A DNA stretch of 64,000 bases from Lactococcus fujiensis JCM 16395 (GCF_002441655.1 NZ_JXJU01000001.1:186001-250000); one strand, 5' to 3'; positions 1 through 9,326 are shown, counted from the first letter of the stretch. Program-made: numbers and translations. The notes: generated by a model from the letters alone, not told the origin.

Positions 1-509
1 CGTCAATTGCCCTCGCTGGTATCGAAATGGATACGAAAAACTTTACTAAAGCAACAACCGCCAGAACATTCGAAGCTGCCGCCTATCTCCGCTCGCGTGG
101 CGCAGATAATGATTTAATAAAAGTCATTATGGCAACAGATTTTGAGAAATATAAAACGGTAAATGAAATTGTGATCAATTCTAAAGTCATTTTCCCAGGA
201 ATTGTCCTTGGAATGGGGATTGAAGGTCAAAAATATGACAATATCACGACTGCAAAAGCGGCAGATACCATGCTAGATATGGCAGGGGTAACGGCCTCAT
301 TTGCGATTACAACACATACCAATGGCTTTATATCAGTCTCTGCACGATCTCGAAATGGCTTTAATGTCCAAACATTAATGGAACAAATGGGGGGTGGCGG
401 ACATTTTAACAACGCGGCCACACAAATTTATGAAAAATCTATGGAAGAAGTTCGCACCGATTTGATTCGAGTACTAGAAGAACGATTAGAGATTGAACAT
501 AAAGCATAA
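1..509 (+). CDS. gdpP: Cyclic-di-AMP phosphodiesterase GdpP, C-terminal part (5' end outside window)
   Basis: The frame is open from the first bases of the window, so the start codon lies upstream; only about the last 168 residues are present. They correspond to the end of the DHH domain and the DHHA1 domain of GdpP/YybT, the membrane-bound enzyme that hydrolyses c-di-AMP to pApA. Visible signatures are the AGIEMDTKNFT stretch, the TFEAAAYLRSRGAD segment and the glycine-rich GGGGHFNNAA motif near the C-terminus. The missing part would carry the two N-terminal membrane helices, PAS and degenerate GGDEF domains. It ends 36 nt before rplI, the usual Firmicutes neighbour (gdpP-rplI-dnaB), which supports the call. 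Confidence 0.93.
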   Translation, partial: SIALAGIEMDTKNFTKATTARTFEAAAYLRSRGADNDLIKVIMATDFEKYKTVNEIVINSKVIFPGIVLGMGIEGQKYDNITTAKAADTMLDMAGVTASFAITTHTNGFISVSARSRNGFNVQTLMEQMGGGGHFNNAATQIYEKSMEEVRTDLIRVLEERLEIEHKA

Positions 510-545
510 ATAAAATTACCAAAGCAAAAAAATGGAGGAAATCAA

Positions 546-998
546 ATGAAAGTCGTATTTTTACAAGATGTAAAAGGGCAAGGGAAAAAAGGACAAATTA
601 AGGAAGTTCCTTCAGGCTATGCCCAAAATTTCCTTTTTAAGAAAAATCTCGCAAAAGAAGCAACAAATGCAACAATTTCTCAAGTAGCAGGTCAAGCCAA
701 AGCCAAAGCCAAAGAAGAAGCTGAACAATTAGCACAAGCAAAAACTTTAAAGGCAGAGTTGGAAAAAGATAATGTTATCGTTGAGATTGGAATGAAAGTT
801 GGTCAGACTGGCCACACATTCGGTGCTGTAGACAAAGCAGACATTGCGAAAGCATTAAAATTACAATACAATGTCGAAATTGATAAACGTAAAATTCAAT
901 TGAACAATAAACTCCAAGCACTCGGAACAAAAGACGTTCCCATTAAACTTCACCGTGATGTAACAGCAACCATCAAAGTAAGAATTGGCGAGAAATAA
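546..998 (+). CDS. rplI: 50S ribosomal protein L9
   Basis: Protein of 150 residues, the normal length of bacterial L9. It starts with the family hallmark [17 protein letters not shown] and the N-terminal RNA-binding fold ([10 protein letters not shown]), followed by a long lysine/alanine/glutamate connecting helix (about residues 45-75) and the C-terminal domain with [11 protein letters not shown]9 binds domain V of 23S rRNA near the L1 stalk and helps maintain the reading frame. A GGAGG ribosome site lies just upstream of the ATG. The stop codon is one base before the ATG of the replicative helicase gene, so the two are probably translationally coupled. Confidence 0.97.
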   Translation: MKVVFLQDVKGQGKKGQIKEVPSGYAQNFLFKKNLAKEATNATISQVAGQAKAKAKEEAEQLAQAKTLKAELEKDNVIVEIGMKVGQTGHTFGAVDKADIAKALKLQYNVEIDKRKIQLNNKLQALGTKDVPIKLHRDVTATIKVRIGEK

Positions 999-999
999 G

Positions 1000-2364
1000 A
1001 TGCCCGAAATTGATCTGATAAAAGCCCCGCCGCAGGATCTAGCGGCAGAGCAAGCCGTCATTGGTGCTATTTTCTTAGATGCTGATCGCCTTGTTGAAGT
1101 CAAAGAATTTATTACTGCAAAAGACTTTTATAAAACTTCACATCAGATTATTTTTCGTGCAATGGAAAAATTATTTGATTTGCGCGAGGCAATAGATGTC
1201 CTGACGGTTCGAGCTACCCTTGAAAGTCAAGGAGACCTTGCGAATATTGGTGGAATTGGCTATATCGCCGAACTGGCTAATAGCACACCTACCGCGGCAA
1301 ATGCGGTTTATTATGCCAAAATTGTTGCTGAAAAGTCCTTACTCCGTCAACTGATCACTAAGTTAACATCCTCTGTTGAAAAGGCCTATCGTCAAGATTC
1401 ACCAGCAGACGAGGTGTTGGCCGAGGCTGAAAAAAGTTTAATTGATGTCCAGCAAGGACGAAACACAACAGGCTTTCGTAAAATTTCGGATGTCATTAAC
1501 ATTTCACTTGATGATATTGAGAAGCACGCTCAAGAGAAAAATACAGTCACTGGATTAGCAACAGGCTACATCGAATTGGATCGGATGACGACTGGACTTC
1601 ATGATGAAGAATTAATCATTATTGCTGCCCGACCTGCTGTAGGTAAAACAGCATTTGCTCTGAATATCGCACAAAATGTTGGAACGAAGCAAGACAAAGC
1701 AGTCGCCATTTTCTCACTTGAAATGGGAGCCGAAAGTTTAGTCAATCGGATGATTGCCAAAGAAGGACGAATTGACTCTCAGCACATCCGGACAGGTCAA
1801 TTGACAGATGACGAATGGAATGCTTTGTTCATTGCAACAGGGGCGCTATCCAAATCGGAGATTTACATTGATGATACACCGGGGATAAAAATTTCAGAGA
1901 TTCGCGCACGTGCGCGTAAATTAGCTCAAGAAACTGGCAATTTAGGCCTCGTTTTGATTGACTATCTTCAATTGATATCAGGGACTGGGCGAGAAAATCG
2001 CCAACAAGAAGTCTCTGAGATTTCGCGTCAATTGAAAATTCTAGCTAAAGAACTTCATGTTCCAGTCATAGCTTTGAGTCAACTTTCACGTGGGGTTGAG
2101 CAGAGACAGGACAAGCGTCCGGTTCTCTCGGATATTCGCGAATCTGGTTCCATTGAACAAGATGCCGACATCGTTGCCTTTCTTTACCGGGATGATTATT
2201 ACGAACGAGAAGGTGATGAAGAAGGCGAAGAATTAGCAGATAACTCTGTCGAAGTCATTATCGAAAAGAACCGTTCAGGAAGTCGTGGTACCGTAAAACT
2301 CGCATTTATTAAAGAATATTCTAGTTTTGATAATATTGATGTCAGATATGGTGAACCATACTAG
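1000..2364 (+). CDS. dnaB: Replicative DNA helicase DnaB (DnaC in Bacillus naming)
   Basis: Hexameric helicase that unwinds DNA at the replication fork; 454 residues. The N-terminal domain (DLAAEQAVIGAIF) binds primase; the RecA-like domain has Walker A in ARPAVGKTAF, then SLEMGAESL, Walker B in VLIDYLQLI and the arginine region RESGSIEQDAD. An in-frame TTG exists at 985 inside rplI, but ATG 1000 gives the family N-terminus (MPEIDLIKAPPQDL) and sits directly after the rplI stop, so I prefer it. The chromosomal loader genes dnaB (initiation) and dnaI lie 2.4 kb downstream in the same window. No oddities seen. Confidence 0.96.
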   Translation: MPEIDLIKAPPQDLAAEQAVIGAIFLDADRLVEVKEFITAKDFYKTSHQIIFRAMEKLFDLREAIDVLTVRATLESQGDLANIGGIGYIAELANSTPTAANAVYYAKIVAEKSLLRQLITKLTSSVEKAYRQDSPADEVLAEAEKSLIDVQQGRNTTGFRKISDVINISLDDIEKHAQEKNTVTGLATGYIELDRMTTGLHDEELIIIAARPAVGKTAFALNIAQNVGTKQDKAVAIFSLEMGAESLVNRMIAKEGRIDSQHIRTGQLTDDEWNALFIATGALSKSEIYIDDTPGIKISEIRARARKLAQETGNLGLVLIDYLQLISGTGRENRQQEVSEISRQLKILAKELHVPVIALSQLSRGVEQRQDKRPVLSDIRESGSIEQDADIVAFLYRDDYYEREGDEEGEELADNSVEVIIEKNRSGSRGTVKLAFIKEYSSFDNIDVRYGEPY

Positions 2365-2382
2365 ATTTTTAGTGCCTTTTCG

Positions 2383-2391
2383 TGTTATAAT
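2383..2391 (+). promoter_or_regulatory. Extended -10 promoter for veg
   Basis: TGTTATAAT (-10 at 2386-2391, TG at 2383-2384) lies just after the helicase stop codon and about 95 nt before the veg ATG. No good -35 box is visible, as is common for extended -10 promoters in this window. It would give a leader of about 85 nt. Confidence 0.6.
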
Positions 2392-2484
2392 AGGTTTAAT
2401 TGTCTAATAGGACATTTTGTTCACTTTTGCTTAATTTTAATCATCAAGCACGTTAGGATAGTGAAGCAAATCATCGGAGGAAAC

Positions 2485-2733
2485 ATGGATAATCAAAATC
2501 AAGAAGTTGGAAAAATTGTTGACATCAGAAATCAAGTGAAATCACACCTCGGGGAAACAATCGAAATAACATCACAATTTGGTCGTAAACGTGAAAATCG
2601 TCATAAAGTCAATTTGATTGAAGCCTATGCAACACACTTTGTCATTGAAAATATTCCAGCACGTGGTCCTAAAACAACAGAATCATATCAATATGCAGAT
2701 ATTTTAACTTCAACTATTTTAATTCATTTCTAA
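2485..2733 (+). CDS. veg: Veg family protein
   Basis: Small 82-residue protein of the Veg family (Bacillus subtilis Veg; DUF1021). Recognisable by the SH3-like core with GKIVDIRNQVKSHLGE, FGRKRENRHK and the C-terminal YQYADILTSTILIHF. In B. subtilis Veg is linked to biofilm matrix gene expression and spore outgrowth; the molecular role in cocci is not settled. I chose ATG 2485, preceded by CGGAGG at 2475-2480, over an in-frame GTG at 2461 that lacks a ribosome site. It stands alone between the helicase gene and ccrZ, with its own promoter upstream. Confidence 0.85.
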   Translation: MDNQNQEVGKIVDIRNQVKSHLGETIEITSQFGRKRENRHKVNLIEAYATHFVIENIPARGPKTTESYQYADILTSTILIHF

Positions 2734-2780
2734 TGAATAACTAATCACTCGTGAAATTTTTAGAAAGGAGAAAGAGATCT

Positions 2781-3557
2781 ATGATGGCTAATTGGGATTT
2801 AGATATGATTCCGGTCAAAGGTGGCTCTGGCAATGCGTTTACTGCACATAACGATGAAGCACGTGTCTTTATTAAGAAAAATGCAAATCCGATGCTGACC
2901 AGTATTTATTTAGAGGGTATTACACCTCGTGTCTTGTGGACAAAACGAACTGCTCAAGGGGATATGCTTTCAGCACAACCTTGGATTAACGGTCATACTC
3001 TTACTCCAGATGAAATGAGTGATACACAAATCAATCAAATTTTATCTCATCTACACAAAAGTAAAAAACTTGTAGAATCATATAAAAAATTGGGTTCATC
3101 TTCCGTTCAACCCGGTAACATTCTAGAAAATATTTATGGTTCATCACTAACCATCCAGAGCAATACCTATTTAAGTGGTATCGTTAATCAAATGAGAAAC
3201 TGTGTGCCTGAACTTACCGAAGAAGACACAACCGTTGTTCACGGTGATGTCAACCACAATAACTGGCTGGTAGATGATGAAACAGAGCGGATTTATTTGG
3301 TAGATTGGGATACTGTTTTTCTAAGCGATCCGATGGTGGATATGGCTTACATCCTATCGCACTATATTCGTCCAGTTGATTGGAGTCGCTGGCTGACCTA
3401 TTCGGGTTATCAACCTCGTCAAAACGTGATGGATAAAGTGGCATGGTATGGAAAGCTTTCTTATCTGAGACAAATTTCAGATTATCTTGCAAAAGGTAAG
3501 ATGAAACAAGTCAACGAAGAAATACAAGGCCTAAGGAACTTTTGCCAATTATTTTAA
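2781..3557 (+). CDS. ccrZ: CcrZ/YtmP-type nucleoside kinase, cell-cycle regulator
   Basis: Aminoglycoside phosphotransferase/choline kinase-fold protein of 258 residues. The catalytic HGDVNHNNW loop (Brenner motif) lies near residue 160 and the magnesium-binding LVDWDTV follows about 22 residues later. The whole length resembles pneumococcal CcrZ, including GDMLSAQPWI, the SRWLTYSGY segment and SYLRQIS; the placement directly before trmB is also the pneumococcal order. In Streptococcus pneumoniae CcrZ coordinates DNA replication initiation with division, acting through DnaA, and is reported to phosphorylate (deoxy)ribonucleosides. AGAAAGGAG at 2762-2770 serves ATG 2781 (a second ATG follows at 2784); the longer reading from GTG 2751 would put the ribosome site inside the gene. 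Function in this organism is inferred. Confidence 0.85.
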   Translation: MMANWDLDMIPVKGGSGNAFTAHNDEARVFIKKNANPMLTSIYLEGITPRVLWTKRTAQGDMLSAQPWINGHTLTPDEMSDTQINQILSHLHKSKKLVESYKKLGSSSVQPGNILENIYGSSLTIQSNTYLSGIVNQMRNCVPELTEEDTTVVHGDVNHNNWLVDDETERIYLVDWDTVFLSDPMVDMAYILSHYIRPVDWSRWLTYSGYQPRQNVMDKVAWYGKLSYLRQISDYLAKGKMKQVNEEIQGLRNFCQLF

Positions 3558-3570
3558 GATATTATTTAGA

Positions 3571-3595
3571 GAGAAGGGAGACCTTCTCATTTTTC
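3571..3595 (+). terminator. Weak intrinsic terminator or attenuator between ccrZ and trmB
   Basis: Perfect 7-bp stem GAGAAGG/CCTTCTC with a GAGA loop (3571-3588), followed by A and five T residues. The T tract is short, so partial read-through into trmB, 20 nt further on, is likely. Confidence 0.6.
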
Positions 3596-3614
3596 AGTTT
3601 TAAAAGGAGAATTA

Positions 3615-4265
3615 ATGCGCGTCAAATATCGTAAAGGTGCCCCTGAGTACCTTCAAGCAAACACGCATATTGTAGTAGAAAATCCAGCCGAATATAAAGG
3701 ACGTTGGTCAGAACGCTTCGGAAATAATCATCCGATTCATATCGAGGTGGGCTGTGGTAAAGGAGCTTTCATTGTTGGAATGGCGGCTAAAAATCCAGAA
3801 ATCAATTATATTGCGATTGATTTGCAACTTTCAGTTTTGTCATACGCACTCGATCTTGCAATTGAAGCCGATTTACCTAATGTCCAAATGATTTTAGTCA
3901 ATGGTTCAGCTTTGAGCGAATATTTCGAAGATGGTGAAGTAGACCAAGTTTATTTGAACTTTTCGGATCCTTGGCCTAAAACACGGCATGAAAAACGCCG
4001 CCTGACTTATAAATCATTTTTAGAAACTTATGAAAAAATTTTAAAGCCAAATGGTGAGCTCCATTTTAAAACCGACAACCGTGGGTTATTTGAATATTCA
4101 TTGGTTTCAATTACAAATTATGGGATGAAATTGAAGCAAGTCTGGCTTGATTTACACGCGGATGAAGAATTTGCTGCTCAAAACGTCATGACTGAATACG
4201 AGAAAAAATTCTCAGAAAAAGGTCAAGTCATTTACCGCCTTGAAGCGCAATTTGTCACAAACTAA
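3615..4265 (+). CDS. trmB: tRNA (guanine-N7-)-methyltransferase TrmB
   Basis: SAM-dependent enzyme that makes m7G at position 46 of tRNA variable loops; 216 residues, the usual size for Firmicutes TrmB. Diagnostic motifs are the SAM-binding [15 protein letters not shown] (about residues 43-57), the YIAIDLQ acidic-loop strand and the family signature [14 protein letters not shown] (about 118-131). A GGAG ribosome site precedes the ATG. It follows ccrZ, separated by a weak terminator. Confidence 0.96.
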   Translation: MRVKYRKGAPEYLQANTHIVVENPAEYKGRWSERFGNNHPIHIEVGCGKGAFIVGMAAKNPEINYIAIDLQLSVLSYALDLAIEADLPNVQMILVNGSALSEYFEDGEVDQVYLNFSDPWPKTRHEKRRLTYKSFLETYEKILKPNGELHFKTDNRGLFEYSLVSITNYGMKLKQVWLDLHADEEFAAQNVMTEYEKKFSEKGQVIYRLEAQFVTN

Positions 4266-4290
4266 TTAAAATTATGAACGGGGGATGCTT

Positions 4291-4737
4291 ATGAAATGTC
4301 CAAAATGTCAATCTGAAGAGTCTCGTGTAGTTGATTCAAGACAAGCAGAAGACGCCATTCGTCGCCGCAGGGTCTGCGAACAGTGTGGCTTTCGTTTTAC
4401 CACATTTGAACGCATTGAAGAAATGCCACTCTTAGTCATCAAAAAGGATGACAAACGTGAACCTTTTGACCGTGATAAAATTATTAATGGTCTCGTTCGT
4501 TCAGCCTACAAGCGCCCAGTTTCGAGTGAAAAAATTGAATCCATTGTGTCAAATGTCGAGCAAAAAATTCGCCACTTGGATACAAATGAAATCCCCACTG
4601 AAAAAATTGGGCAATTTGTGATGGAACAACTCGCCGAAGTAGATGACATCACATACATTCGTTTTGCAAGTGTCTATCGTTCATTTAAAGATGTGAGTGA
4701 ACTCGAAGAACTCTTGAAAAATATTACAAATAAATAA
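4291..4737 (+). CDS. nrdR: Transcriptional repressor NrdR
   Basis: 148-residue repressor of ribonucleotide reductase genes. The N-terminal zinc ribbon has four cysteines (CPKC at residues 3-6 and CEQC at about 31-34) with the [10 protein letters not shown] signature; an ATP-cone domain follows ([16 protein letters not shown] to the C-terminus) and senses ATP/dATP. The first ATG (4285) overlaps the GGGGGA ribosome site, so ATG 4291, which yields the family N-terminus MKCPKC, is preferred. It is immediately upstream of the dnaB-dnaI initiation genes, the usual Firmicutes arrangement linking dNTP supply and replication. Confidence 0.95.
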   Translation: MKCPKCQSEESRVVDSRQAEDAIRRRRVCEQCGFRFTTFERIEEMPLLVIKKDDKREPFDRDKIINGLVRSAYKRPVSSEKIESIVSNVEQKIRHLDTNEIPTEKIGQFVMEQLAEVDDITYIRFASVYRSFKDVSELEELLKNITNK

Positions 4738-4782
4738 TAATGCTTTTATTTAAAGCTTGATTGAAATTGAGGAAGGAGAAAA

Positions 4783-5991
4783 ATGCTCGCAGGAGATACG
4801 TTTAGTGTTGTAAATAGTGACAAAACAAGTTTTGATGCTGAAACTTTTACTCTACTTTATCTTCCGCTTATTGGACGTGATGCTTTTGCACTCTATCAAT
4901 TAATGCGGACCAGTAAAAGTGGTAAAATCACATTTTTCTTGGAATATCTTAATTTCGGTCCCAATCACTTGGAGGAAGCCCTTGATCAATTAAGTGCCCT
5001 CCGTTTGATTGATGTTTATGATAACCACCCTTCTTACACATTTGAGCTTCACAGTCCTAAAAATCGTGAAGACTTTGTTCAAGATGACTTTTTAAAACAA
5101 CTTTTATTGTCAAAAGTTAATCCGTCCTATATAGAAAAGCTATTAGAATCAGATGAACAACCTAAAGGGCAAAAGATTTCAAAGAAATTTTATGAAATTT
5201 ATCATCTTGATGCAGAAAATCTTTCAATAAAACAAGAAAAAACGACTGAGAACGAGTTCAATATGGGGGCTTTTGAACTGGCGATGACAGACCAAAATTT
5301 GACCTTCTCAAACGAAAATCAGGATAAGTTGGCGCTTTACCAAATGTCAGAGAAGTTTGATAAAAATTGGTTTGAATTATTCAATCTGGCCAATAAAAGT
5401 AAAAATTCAGATGGGACAATCAATATAAGCCAGTTGAGAAATCGGTTGGTCAGCCAGACACAAAAAGCGCCGGTTTTGAGTAGTTTTGACAAGCCATGGC
5501 AAGACCTCATTCGTTCTGCCAAAAATCATTTGTCGTCGGGACAAAATCAAGATGGTCCTGTTGTCTTTATTCAACAATTGCGTAAAAATACAGGTGGAAC
5601 TACGTCAGCAGCTGAGTTTCGTATTATCAATGACTTGTCGGTTCAAGGCATACCAGATGAAGTTCAAAATATCCTGTTGCATTATGTACTCGTTCAACGA
5701 AAAAACTCAGTTTTGAATCCTACTTTTGTGCATCAATTAGCCAACGAATGTTTACAGAATTCAATTTTCACAGCAGAGGCAGCAGTGACTTGGTTTACCA
5801 ATCGTGAAAAACGTAAAAAAGAAAATCAAGAAAAGTTTGCCCAAAAGTCCAAATTAGTTAAAAAAAGTCCGGCATGGTCAAATGCAAATTATGTTGAACA
5901 GACCTCAACAGAGAAACAAGCAAAGTTTGCTGAATTACAGAAAAGAATGAGAAAGGAGAACGAAAATGGAATCCGTAGGGGAAATTCTTAA
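4783..5991 (+). CDS. dnaB: Replication initiation and membrane attachment protein DnaB
   Basis: Firmicutes-specific primosome protein (unrelated to the helicase also called DnaB); 402 residues. It remodels oriC and PriA substrates and helps DnaI load the replicative helicase. The DnaB_2/DnaD-like region is visible as LLYLPLIGRDAFALYQLM near the N-terminus and, in the C-terminal half, DLSVQGIPDEVQNILLHYVL followed by a lysine-rich tail. AAGGAG lies 5 nt before the ATG. The last 26 nt overlap dnaI, indicating tight coupling between the loader components. The central part (about residues 110-200) is poorly conserved and I cannot assign it. Confidence 0.88.
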   Translation: MLAGDTFSVVNSDKTSFDAETFTLLYLPLIGRDAFALYQLMRTSKSGKITFFLEYLNFGPNHLEEALDQLSALRLIDVYDNHPSYTFELHSPKNREDFVQDDFLKQLLLSKVNPSYIEKLLESDEQPKGQKISKKFYEIYHLDAENLSIKQEKTTENEFNMGAFELAMTDQNLTFSNENQDKLALYQMSEKFDKNWFELFNLANKSKNSDGTINISQLRNRLVSQTQKAPVLSSFDKPWQDLIRSAKNHLSSGQNQDGPVVFIQQLRKNTGGTTSAAEFRIINDLSVQGIPDEVQNILLHYVLVQRKNSVLNPTFVHQLANECLQNSIFTAEAAVTWFTNREKRKKENQEKFAQKSKLVKKSPAWSNANYVEQTSTEKQAKFAELQKRMRKENENGIRRGNS

Positions 5992-6850
5992 TCGTCGAAT
6001 GTCTGACAGAAGTCATTTTGAGAGACTCGTCGAAGAGACACTCAAAAATCAAGATGTCCAACATTTTATCGCTCAAAATAAAATGAACAATGATGAAATT
6101 CAACGTTCTTATTCAAAATTCTATGAATTTGTCAAAGCAAAAGAAAAATATCTGGCACAACCTGAAAATACCAGCTATGAGCCAACGCTTGTAATGAATC
6201 AAGGCTACGCCGATGTCTCTTATCAAACGACAGAAGAATTGGCTAAGCAACAAGCTGAATTAAGTCTCCTTAAACGTGTGCAAATCATCGGTTTGCCCAA
6301 GTCACTCAAACAAGTTGATTTATACAATCCCGATGATGTGCAAATTAACAATGAAAGTCAATATCAATTAATCGAAGCGATCAATGCTTTCATCAAATCA
6401 CCAAAGACTGAAAAAGGACTTTATATTTATGGTGATTTCGGTGTAGGAAAATCATATATGATGGCTGCAATGGCAAATGAATTGGCACGACACGAAATTT
6501 CAACGACCATGATCCATTACCCGACTTTCGTTTCTGGTTTAGATTTTGACAATGCCAAAATGTGGGTTAATGAAATTAAGAAAGCAGATGTACTCATCAT
6601 TGATGACATCGGAGCTGAGTTGAACAATAGCTGGTTACGTGATTCAATATTGCAAGTCATCTTACAACACCGAATGCAAAACAGTGATCCAACTTTCTTC
6701 ACCTCCAATTTGACGATGGATGAGTTGGAAAAACACCTTGCTGAAACGAAAAAAGTAGAAGAAATTTGGCCAGCCAAACGGGTAATGGAACGTGTGAAAT
6801 TCCTCTCACGTGAAATTCGTCTTGAAGGCGTAAATCGTCGTCATGATTAA
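5966..6850 (+). CDS. dnaI: Primosomal helicase loader DnaI
   Basis: AAA+ ATPase of 294 residues that loads the replicative helicase. The C-terminal ATPase domain has Walker A GDFGVGKSYMMAA (about residues 155-167), Walker B VLIIDDIGAE and sensor TFFTSNLTMDEL. The N-terminal region (about 1-110) is the helicase-interacting zinc-binding type domain of the DnaI family, but obvious paired cysteines are absent here. The start lies inside the 3' end of dnaB with AAAGGAG upstream. The pair dnaB-dnaI forms one operon after nrdR. Confidence 0.92.
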   Translation: MESVGEILNRRMSDRSHFERLVEETLKNQDVQHFIAQNKMNNDEIQRSYSKFYEFVKAKEKYLAQPENTSYEPTLVMNQGYADVSYQTTEELAKQQAELSLLKRVQIIGLPKSLKQVDLYNPDDVQINNESQYQLIEAINAFIKSPKTEKGLYIYGDFGVGKSYMMAAMANELARHEISTTMIHYPTFVSGLDFDNAKMWVNEIKKADVLIIDDIGAELNNSWLRDSILQVILQHRMQNSDPTFFTSNLTMDELEKHLAETKKVEEIWPAKRVMERVKFLSREIRLEGVNRRHD

Positions 6851-6873
6851 AATAACCACCGTTTGCAATTGAA

Positions 6874-7506
6874 ATGAGACAAGCCCAAATGAAAATAATT
6901 AAACCCAAACTTCCTTTAGATTTTCAAGCATTACAAAAAGATGACTTAGAAGATGGCGAAATTTATCAAGTTGCTTTTTCAGAAGCTCAATTTGAGACTC
7001 AAAAGTCAACTCTTTTTAATGGGTGCACTTTTACAAAGGTAGAATTTTTTCAAGAAAATGGAAAAATAACCGAGTTTTCAGATTGTATTTTTGATAAGTG
7101 TGACTTTTCCAATATGGATTTCACACATTGTGGTTTTTATCGTTGCCAATTTAATTCCTGTAAATTAATAGGAACAGATTTTACAAATGCTTTTTTTCAA
7201 GATTTACTTTTTCAGGAAAATTTGATGAATTATGTCAATTTTTCCAGCTCAACATTGAAGTCTGTTGGTTTTAACCATAATATAATAGAAGAAAGTAATT
7301 GGATTTCATGCCTATTCAAACAGGTACAATTCGAGGACAATGAACTCAATCAAGCTAATTTTTGGGAAACAAATTTGAAAGGAATCGACTTTTCAAGCAA
7401 TCATTTTGAAACGCTTGAAGTAACACCTGACCTATGCAGAGGAATCAAAATCAGCTTAGCACAGGCTCCTTTTTTCACGCAACTCCATGATATTAATATT
7501 GTTTAA
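6874..7506 (+). CDS. Pentapeptide-repeat protein
   Basis: 210-residue protein with many A(D/N)LXX-type repeats, for example CDFSNMDFTHCGFYRCQF and later NYVNFSSSTLKSVGF and LNQANFWETNLKGIDF. Such repeats fold into a right-handed quadrilateral beta helix; some family members (Qnr, MfpA) mimic DNA and protect gyrase, but nothing here shows that function. The repeats are interrupted in the middle, and cysteine is unusually frequent. The start is uncertain: ATG 6874 and ATG 6889 are both in frame and neither has a strong ribosome site. It lies 23 nt after dnaI and ends at its own terminator, so it may be read through from the dnaI operon. Confidence 0.75.
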   Translation: MRQAQMKIIKPKLPLDFQALQKDDLEDGEIYQVAFSEAQFETQKSTLFNGCTFTKVEFFQENGKITEFSDCIFDKCDFSNMDFTHCGFYRCQFNSCKLIGTDFTNAFFQDLLFQENLMNYVNFSSSTLKSVGFNHNIIEESNWISCLFKQVQFEDNELNQANFWETNLKGIDFSSNHFETLEVTPDLCRGIKISLAQAPFFTQLHDINIV

Positions 7507-7522
7507 TTGTGAATAAATCAGT

Positions 7523-7551
7523 AAAAATGGTAAATTCGTTTTATCATTTTT
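7523..7551 (+). terminator. Intrinsic terminator after the pentapeptide-repeat gene
   Basis: Twelve-pair A/T-rich stem (7523-7534 with 7540-7551; core ATGGTAAA paired with TTTATCAT, one G-T pair) and a TTCGT loop, running straight into the T-rich 3' arm. It separates the dnaB-dnaI group from der. Confidence 0.65.
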
Positions 7552-7592
7552 ATTAATTTCAAAGCGATTTTGAATGATTTTAAAAATACAAC

Positions 7593-7621
7593 TGGGAAAT
7601 AAAGGGATAAAATGCTATAAT
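7593..7621 (+). promoter_or_regulatory. Extended -10 promoter for der
   Basis: TGCTATAAT, with TATAAT at 7616-7621 and TG at 7613-7614; the -35 region (TGGGAA at 7593-7598, 17-bp spacer) is poor. It would give a leader of roughly 125 nt before der, whose ribosome site is AAGGAGG. Confidence 0.6.
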
Positions 7622-7751
7622 GGAGGGTACATATTTTTTGAATCATCAAAAATAATTTCGCTGATAACAAAGATGAATAATAAATAAGTAGCGTTTACAT
7701 TGTTAATAAATGAGAAGAATTTTAAGTTAAGATCCAAACAAGGAGGTAAAT

Positions 7752-9062
7752 ATGGCTTTACCAACAGTCGCCATCGTCGGACGTCCTAACGTCGGAAAAT
7801 CAACAATATTTAACAGAATTGCGGGAGAACGTATTTCAATCGTTGAAGACATTCCTGGAGTGACTCGTGACCGAATTTATGCAACGGGGGAGTGGCTCAA
7901 TCGCAAATTCAGCCTGATTGATACAGGTGGGATCGAACTTTCAGATGAACCTTTTATGACCGAAATTCGAGCCCAGGCCGAAATCGCGATGAATGAGGCC
8001 GATGTTATCGTGGCTGTCGTTGACGGTGAAACAGGAATTACGGATGCTGATGAAGCAGTTGCTCAAATTCTATATCGGACAACAAAACCAATCATTTTGG
8101 TCGTTAATAAAGTCGATAATCCAGAACGTCGCATGGAAATCTTTGATTTTTATAGTTTAGGTCTTGGGGATCCATATCCCGTGTCCGCCGTTCATGGGTT
8201 GGGAACAGGAGATGTCTTGGATGCGATTATCCAAAACTTGCCTCAAGACATTGAAGAAGAAAACCCAGATGTCATTAAGTTTAGCTTGATTGGACGCCCT
8301 AATGTTGGTAAATCAAGCTTAATCAATGCCATTTTAGGTGAAGATCGAGTAATCGCAAGTCCAATTGCTGGAACAACGCGTGATGCGATTGATACCCATT
8401 TTACTGATCCAGAAGGTCAAGAATATGTCATGATTGACACGGCAGGGATGCGTAAATCTGGTAAAATCTACGAAAATACAGAAAAGTATTCAGTGATGCG
8501 TGCCATGCGTGCCATTGACCGCTCAGATGTTGTCTTGATGGTCATCAATGCCGAAGAAGGCATTCGTGAATACGACAAACGGATTGCAGGATTCGCTCAC
8601 GAAGCCGGAAAAGGAATCTTGATTGTTGTTAATAAATGGGATACGCTGATCAAAGATGATAAGACCATGAAAAACTTTGAAGAGGATATTCGTTGGCAGT
8701 TTAAATACTTGGACTATGCACCAATTGTTTATGTCTCTGCCAAAACGGGACAACGCCTAAGTCAAATACCTGATAAAATTAAAGAAATTTCAGCGAGCCA
8801 AAACTTACGTATTACAAGTTCAATTTTGAATGATGTCATTATGGATGCTGTAGCAATCAATCCAACACCAACGGATAAAGGGAAACGGCTTAAGATTTTC
8901 TATGCAACGCAAGTAGCTACAAAGCCACCAACATTTGTTATCTTTGTAAATGAAGAGGAACTTATGCACTTTTCATACATGCGTTTCCTTGAAAATCAAA
9001 TTCGAAAAGCTTTCGTTTTTGAAGGAACACCGATTCATTTGATTGCAAGAAAAAGAAAATAA
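7752..9062 (+). CDS. der: Ribosome biogenesis GTPase Der (EngA)
   Basis: Double-GTPase needed for 50S subunit maturation; 436 residues, the standard length. Two tandem G domains are evident: the first P-loop GRPNVGKST near residue 9 with DTGGIE and NKVD, the second GRPNVGKSS near residue 181 with DTAGM and NKWD. The C-terminal KH-like domain ends in a basic IARKRK tail. A strong AAGGAGG ribosome site precedes the ATG. Two tandem terminators follow, isolating it from the exopolysaccharide locus. Confidence 0.98.
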   Translation: MALPTVAIVGRPNVGKSTIFNRIAGERISIVEDIPGVTRDRIYATGEWLNRKFSLIDTGGIELSDEPFMTEIRAQAEIAMNEADVIVAVVDGETGITDADEAVAQILYRTTKPIILVVNKVDNPERRMEIFDFYSLGLGDPYPVSAVHGLGTGDVLDAIIQNLPQDIEEENPDVIKFSLIGRPNVGKSSLINAILGEDRVIASPIAGTTRDAIDTHFTDPEGQEYVMIDTAGMRKSGKIYENTEKYSVMRAMRAIDRSDVVLMVINAEEGIREYDKRIAGFAHEAGKGILIVVNKWDTLIKDDKTMKNFEEDIRWQFKYLDYAPIVYVSAKTGQRLSQIPDKIKEISASQNLRITSSILNDVIMDAVAINPTPTDKGKRLKIFYATQVATKPPTFVIFVNEEELMHFSYMRFLENQIRKAFVFEGTPIHLIARKRK

Positions 9063-9086
9063 AATCGAGTTCGCTCGGTTTTTTTC
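9063..9086 (+). terminator. First of two tandem terminators after der
   Basis: Stem AATCGAG/CTCGGTT (9063-9069 with 9074-9080, one G-T pair) closed by a UUCG tetraloop, then a run of T. It begins at the der stop codon. Confidence 0.85.
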
Positions 9087-9106
9087 ATACATAATTTAAT
9101 TACTAT

Positions 9107-9130
9107 GCTGTCCTTCGACAGCTTTTTTTA
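9107..9130 (+). terminator. Second tandem terminator after der
   Basis: Perfect GCTGTC/GACAGC stem (9107-9112 with 9117-9122), CTTC loop and seven T residues. Together with the preceding terminator it should block read-through from der into the eps genes. Confidence 0.9.
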
Positions 9131-9260
9131 TTGTCTGTGGGCAAGTTTTAAAAGAAAAAAGAAAGAAAGTTAAGTCTCAGAAGTACTCAGGGGAAATAAT
9201 TCGTTCCATTTACTAATATATCTTGACTTAAGAATTAAAAAAGAGTAAGCTAGATTATAG

Positions 9261-9288
9261 TTACCACGTATTATATAAAATACATAAT
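9261..9288 (+). promoter_or_regulatory. Candidate promoter of the exopolysaccharide operon
   Basis: In the 196-nt gap before epsA the best pair I see is TTACCA (9261-9266) and CATAAT (9283-9288), 16-bp spacer, about 38 nt before the start codon. A better -35 (TTGACT at 9223-9228) has no matching -10. An inverted ACCAC/GTGGT pair (9263-9267, 9295-9299) brackets the candidate. The assignment is tentative. Confidence 0.3.
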
Positions 9289-9326
9289 AAAATTGTGGTC
9301 GATTTGAACTTAAGAAAGTTAGAACA

